A stretch of 64,000 nucleotides of DNA, from contig JAFABI010000070.1 of assembly GCA_023426125.1 (NCBI GenBank), positions 1-64,000 of the forward strand, read 5' to 3'. Position 1 is the first letter of the stretch, and the number at the start of each line of letters is the position of its first letter. The translations under genes were made by a program, and so were the position numbers. Shown piece by piece: positions 61,257-64,000 of the stretch. The notes under the pieces are model-generated. The model had not been told where the DNA came from, did not search any database, and saw nothing but the letters and a program-made list of their open reading frames with translations. This DNA comes from Bacillota bacterium (GTDB lineage: Bacteria; Bacillota; Clostridia; Acetivibrionales; DTU013).

Positions 61257-63167
61257 TTAATCTCCTCTATCCATCTTCTCTGCTATTTCATTTAAATAGG
61301 TCCAGCGCTCAATTGCCGCATCCAGCTGCTTTTCCAGGCGCTCCTTTTCCGCCAGGAGGCCGGGTAGCCGCTGAAAATCGCTGGCTGCACCGTTTATATC
61401 CTCATTTATCCTCTTTACTTTCTCTTCCAGCTCCGCAACAATTTCGTCGATCTGTTCAAATTCCTTCTGCTCCTTGAAGGTAAACTTCACGGGTTTGGGT
61501 TTGTTATTTTCCGCACTATATGTCTTTTTCCCAATTACGTGATTGTTATTCCTGCTTTCTGTTTCCATTCCGGAAGCAGCAATGCTCTCACTGTAATCGG
61601 TGTAATTTCCGGTAAACATTTCTATCCTTCCGCCGCCGGCAAGCACAAAAAGCTTATCCGCCACCCTGTCCAAAAAGTATCGGTCATGGGATACGGCTAT
61701 AACGGCTCCGGGGAAGTCGTCAATATAGCTTTCAAGAATTGTCAGGGTCTGTATGTCCAGGTCATTGGTGGGTTCATCCAGAAGCAGAATGTTGGGAGAG
61801 CCCATCAGAATTCTTAAAAGGTACAGCCTTCTTTTTTCACCGCCTGAAAGCCTGGATACGGGTGTCCATTGCACTGCCGGAGGGAACAGGAACCTGTCCA
61901 GCATTTGTGCCGCAGTAACATTACCTTCCCTTGTCGTTATGAATTCCGCTTCTTCACGGACATAGTCAATGACCCTGAGATTTGCATCCAGTCCATCGTT
62001 TTCCTGCCCGAAATACCCGATTTTTACGGTTTCTCCGGTAACCAGGCTTCCGCAGTCCGGTTTCAAGCGCCCTGCAATCAACTTAAGCAGCGTGGTCTTG
62101 CCGCTGCCGTTTGGGCCGATGATGCCGATCCTGTCGTCTCTTAAGACGACGTAACTGAAGCCTTTGATAACATCCGCGCCAGAAAAACCCTTGTACACTT
62201 CCGCCAGCTCGATTACCTTTTTCCCAAGGCGGGCTGCGCCGGCATTGATTTCGATATTTTGATTTTCTACCAGGGGCTTTTCCTCCTGCAACGACTGAAA
62301 TCTGTCAATTCTGGCTTTTTGTTTGGTAGAACGGGCTTTCGCCCCTTTCCTCATCCATTCCAGTTCGCTGCGGTAAAGGTTCTGGCGCTTTCTTTCCGCC
62401 GACTGCTCCAGTTCCTCCCTTTCCGCCTTCATCTCAAGGTACTTGCTATAGTTGGCCTGATAGCTGAAAAGCCGGCCTCTGTCCAGTTCGATGATGCGGT
62501 TTGCCACACGGTCAAGAAAATACCTGTCGTGAGTGACCATAAGCAAAGCGCCTTTTCGGCTGTTAAGGTACTTTTCAAGCCAGTCGACGGTGTCATTGTC
62601 GATATGGTTGGTAGGCTCGTCAAGAATCAGCAGATCCGAAGGGGCAATCAGGGAGTACGCCATGGCTACCCGTTTTTTCCGGCCGCCGGAAAGTGTACCG
62701 ATATTCGCGTGAAAATCATGGATACCCAGCCTGGTAAGGATATTCTTCGCTTCACTTTCCATGTTCCAGGCTCCTGCCACATCCATCCTTTGATTCAGCG
62801 CGACCAGCTTTTTTCCGATCTGTGCATCGTCAGGATTTTCCTCCGCTTTTTGCAAAACATCTTCATATTCCCTTAGCAACTGCATCTCCGGAGAATTCCC
62901 CTTAAAAACATGCTCTAGCACGGTGACATCCCCATCAAAGGCGGGATTTTGCGGCAAATAGCCGATTCTTATGCCCTTTATGGCAATGATGCTTCCGGTA
63001 TCGGGCTTTTCTTCACCGGCAAGAATTTTTAAAAGCGTTGACTTACCCGTCCCGTTGATTCCGATCAGCCCGATTTTCTCACCCTCGTTAATGCCTATTG
63101 ATAAATTGTCAAACAATATTTTCTCGCTATAGCTTTTGGAAATCCCCTCGGCCGATAAAATATGCAA
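61257..63167 (-). CDS. ABC-F ATPase, Uup type
   Basis: 636 residues from TTG 63167 (AAGGAG seven bases upstream). Walker A GINGTGKST and GPNGSGKTT; signatures LSGGRKKRVAM (R in place of Q/E) and LSGGEKRRLYL; Walker B LILDEPTNHID and LLLDEPTNDLD. The linker has LYRSELEWMRKGAKARSTKQKARIDRF, the Uup-type P-site tRNA-interaction region. The C-terminal coiled coil (KFTFKEQKEFEQIDEIVAELEEKVKRINEDI..) is the Uup DNA/RNA-binding domain. It resolves stalled ribosomes in known cases. It is a separate lineage from the attenuated ABC-F at 46.7 kb. Confidence 0.9.
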   Translation of the reverse strand: MHILSAEGISKSYSEKILFDNLSIGINEGEKIGLIGINGTGKSTLLKILAGEEKPDTGSIIAIKGIRIGYLPQNPAFDGDVTVLEHVFKGNSPEMQLLREYEDVLQKAEENPDDAQIGKKLVALNQRMDVAGAWNMESEAKNILTRLGIHDFHANIGTLSGGRKKRVAMAYSLIAPSDLLILDEPTNHIDNDTVDWLEKYLNSRKGALLMVTHDRYFLDRVANRIIELDRGRLFSYQANYSKYLEMKAEREELEQSAERKRQNLYRSELEWMRKGAKARSTKQKARIDRFQSLQEEKPLVENQNIEINAGAARLGKKVIELAEVYKGFSGADVIKGFSYVVLRDDRIGIIGPNGSGKTTLLKLIAGRLKPDCGSLVTGETVKIGYFGQENDGLDANLRVIDYVREEAEFITTREGNVTAAQMLDRFLFPPAVQWTPVSRLSGGEKRRLYLLRILMGSPNILLLDEPTNDLDIQTLTILESYIDDFPGAVIAVSHDRYFLDRVADKLFVLAGGGRIEMFTGNYTDYSESIAASGMETESRNNNHVIGKKTYSAENNKPKPVKFTFKEQKEFEQIDEIVAELEEKVKRINEDINGAASDFQRLPGLLAEKERLEKQLDAAIERWTYLNEIAEKMDRGD

Positions 63168-63272
63168 ACCCGTACTCCTTTACTAAGTAAAGCTTATGAT
63201 ATACATTACTATACTCAATCGGTCTGTCTTTTACAAGCAGTTTTTGCACGATCGACGCTGTAAAAAAATTAT

Positions 63273-63706
63273 GGCCCATAGTAAAGCGGTTTATTCCATC
63301 GTCAATCTCCTCGAGGACCCTGACAGGCTTTCCAAGGCATCGCCCCACCTCGGAGAGCCCTTCGGCCACCCCTGCTGTTCACAATAGTGATCAGGTCGGC
63401 CACCCTGCTCAACTCTGCAAACCGTTCCCATTTATCTTTTCCGATGAGGGGATACGCAATAAGAATATCTCTGGTACCTGCACAGGCCATCACTTCGGCT
63501 TCCGAAATCTTCGCTCATGTGATTCCTTTTGCACCGAACTCCAATTGTTTTTTAGCCAGAAAAGTGCATTTGTGCGCTTTGATATGTGGCCGGTGAGTTA
63601 TCCCATACTTCCTGTTCCCCTCGACCATCCTCCTTATATTCCCATACGCCGTATCCAGGTCAATAAGGACGGCCGGTATAGAAATCTCTTGATATAAAGA
63701 ATGCAT
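63273..63706 (-). pseudogene. Decayed alanine-racemase-fold gene (D-threonine aldolase / D-serine dehydratase-like)
   Basis: The frame from 63706 reads IPAVLIDLDTAYGNIRRMVEGN then GITHRPHIKAHKCTFLAKKQLEFGAKGIT, the N-terminus of PLP-dependent DSD1/D-threonine aldolase-like enzymes; the Lys in RPHIKAHK is the PLP lysine region. A TGA follows where the family usually has Cys (GITCAK), and the same frame continues ISEAEVMACAGTRDILIAYPLIGKDKWERF. Near 63372 a frameshift moves the rest (AEGLSEVGRCLGKPVRVLEEIDDGINR) to another frame, and homology ends near 63273. One nonsense codon, one frameshift and a truncation make it a pseudogene. Confidence 0.8.
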
Positions 63707-63744
63707 TTATAAACCCAGCTTTCATATTTGTACTTACTTATATA

Positions 63745-64000
63745 CTACCCGGTTTGTGTCCCGTATTGTCCGGGAGTGATCCCCTCATGCTTTTTAAAGA
63801 CTCTGATGAATGCATTGCTGTTATAGAAACCAACGGTTTTGGCAATCCCGGTTATATTGAGATCACCCTTTTTCAACAGCTTCTTGGCTTTTTCCACCCT
63901 GAATCTGCTTATATAATCAAGCAGGAGTTCTCCGGTCTGATCACGGAAAACACTTGCAAGATATTTGGGGCTCATGTTCAATTCTTCAGCAATCATCGAA
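63745..64000 (-). CDS. AraC-family regulator, C-terminal part (runs off the window)
   Basis: The last ~85 codons of a gene that continues beyond 64000. Both helix-turn-helix motifs are complete: IAEELNMSPKYLASVFRDQTGELLLDYI and ITGIAKTVGFYNSNAFIRVFKKHEGITPGQY. The sensor domain is outside the window. It may belong to a YesN-type regulator or a plain AraC protein. The decayed PLP-enzyme gene downstream may once have been its target. Confidence 0.85.
   Translation of the reverse strand, partial: SMIAEELNMSPKYLASVFRDQTGELLLDYISRFRVEKAKKLLKKGDLNITGIAKTVGFYNSNAFIRVFKKHEGITPGQYGTQTG

Overview
The window looks like the chromosome of a low-to-mid GC, spore-forming Clostridia-type Firmicute (Bacillota). 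The reasons are strong AGGAGG-type ribosome binding sites, a T-box leader, a collagen-like (Gly-X-Thr) exosporium-type protein, a CotA-type spore-coat multicopper oxidase, YesM/YesN two-component pairs, and LplB/YtcP/LipO-type sugar importers without their own ATPase. No phage, plasmid, CRISPR or rRNA/tRNA genes were seen.

Layout. 0-7.5 kb: a collagen-like glycoprotein gene lacking an in-frame start, an RQC-HTH protein without a helicase, dcd, a GNAT acetyltransferase, a cotA-like oxidase, and a T-box leader followed by a tandem-Trp small ORF and an internally deleted trpS. 7.7-11.3 kb: a two-gene heterodimeric ABC exporter. 11.3-14.6 kb: a transaldolase / URO-D-like / deoC operon whose 5' end is fused to the debris of a yesM gene and an inverted solute-binding-protein fragment. 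14.7-20 kb: small accessory genes (tocopherol-cyclase-like, DUF1905, Phd-Uma2 fusion, AlkZ-related, AraC/GyrI), gene relics, and a Phd-PIN toxin-antitoxin pair. 20-34 kb: a nine-gene carbohydrate operon with three GH32-type enzymes, an SGNH hydrolase, a secreted protein with three discoidin domains, an importer, and an uncharacterised TIM-barrel-like protein, with a divergent AraC regulator. Two 95%-identical FliG-C gene fragments lie outside its two ends. 34-46.5 kb: a GDPD, an OmpR-type two-component system, and a complete alpha-galactoside operon (SBP, two permeases, YesM, YesN, GH4). 46.7-49.6 kb: an ABC-F / methyltransferase operon preceded by what reads as a ribosome-mediated attenuator. 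49.8-60 kb: a DUF116 gene and an operon of two permeases, an HlyD-like adaptor, tandemly duplicated solute-binding lipoproteins and a two-component system. 60-64 kb: a DEAD-box helicase, a second ABC-F protein, a decayed D-threonine-aldolase/alanine-racemase-like gene and a truncated AraC gene at the edge.

Three importer gene sets each have permeases and binding proteins but no ATP-binding subunit, so they probably share an MsmX-type ATPase encoded elsewhere. Each is tied to its own sensor (AraC, YesMN, OmpR/HK), which suggests separately induced saccharide utilisation modules. The 14-19 kb and 35 kb stretches carry much debris (gene fragments, inverted pieces, repeats), marking recombination-prone ground.

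The observations most worth checking are the attenuator upstream of the ABC-F operon (49.3-49.6 kb), the YefM-style operator in front of the Phd-Uma2 fusion (16.95 kb), the duplicated binding protein carrying a perfectly conserved response-regulator fragment (53.7/55.2 kb), the importer operon with an HlyD-like adaptor, and the fructan-type operon flanked by FliG-C fragments.
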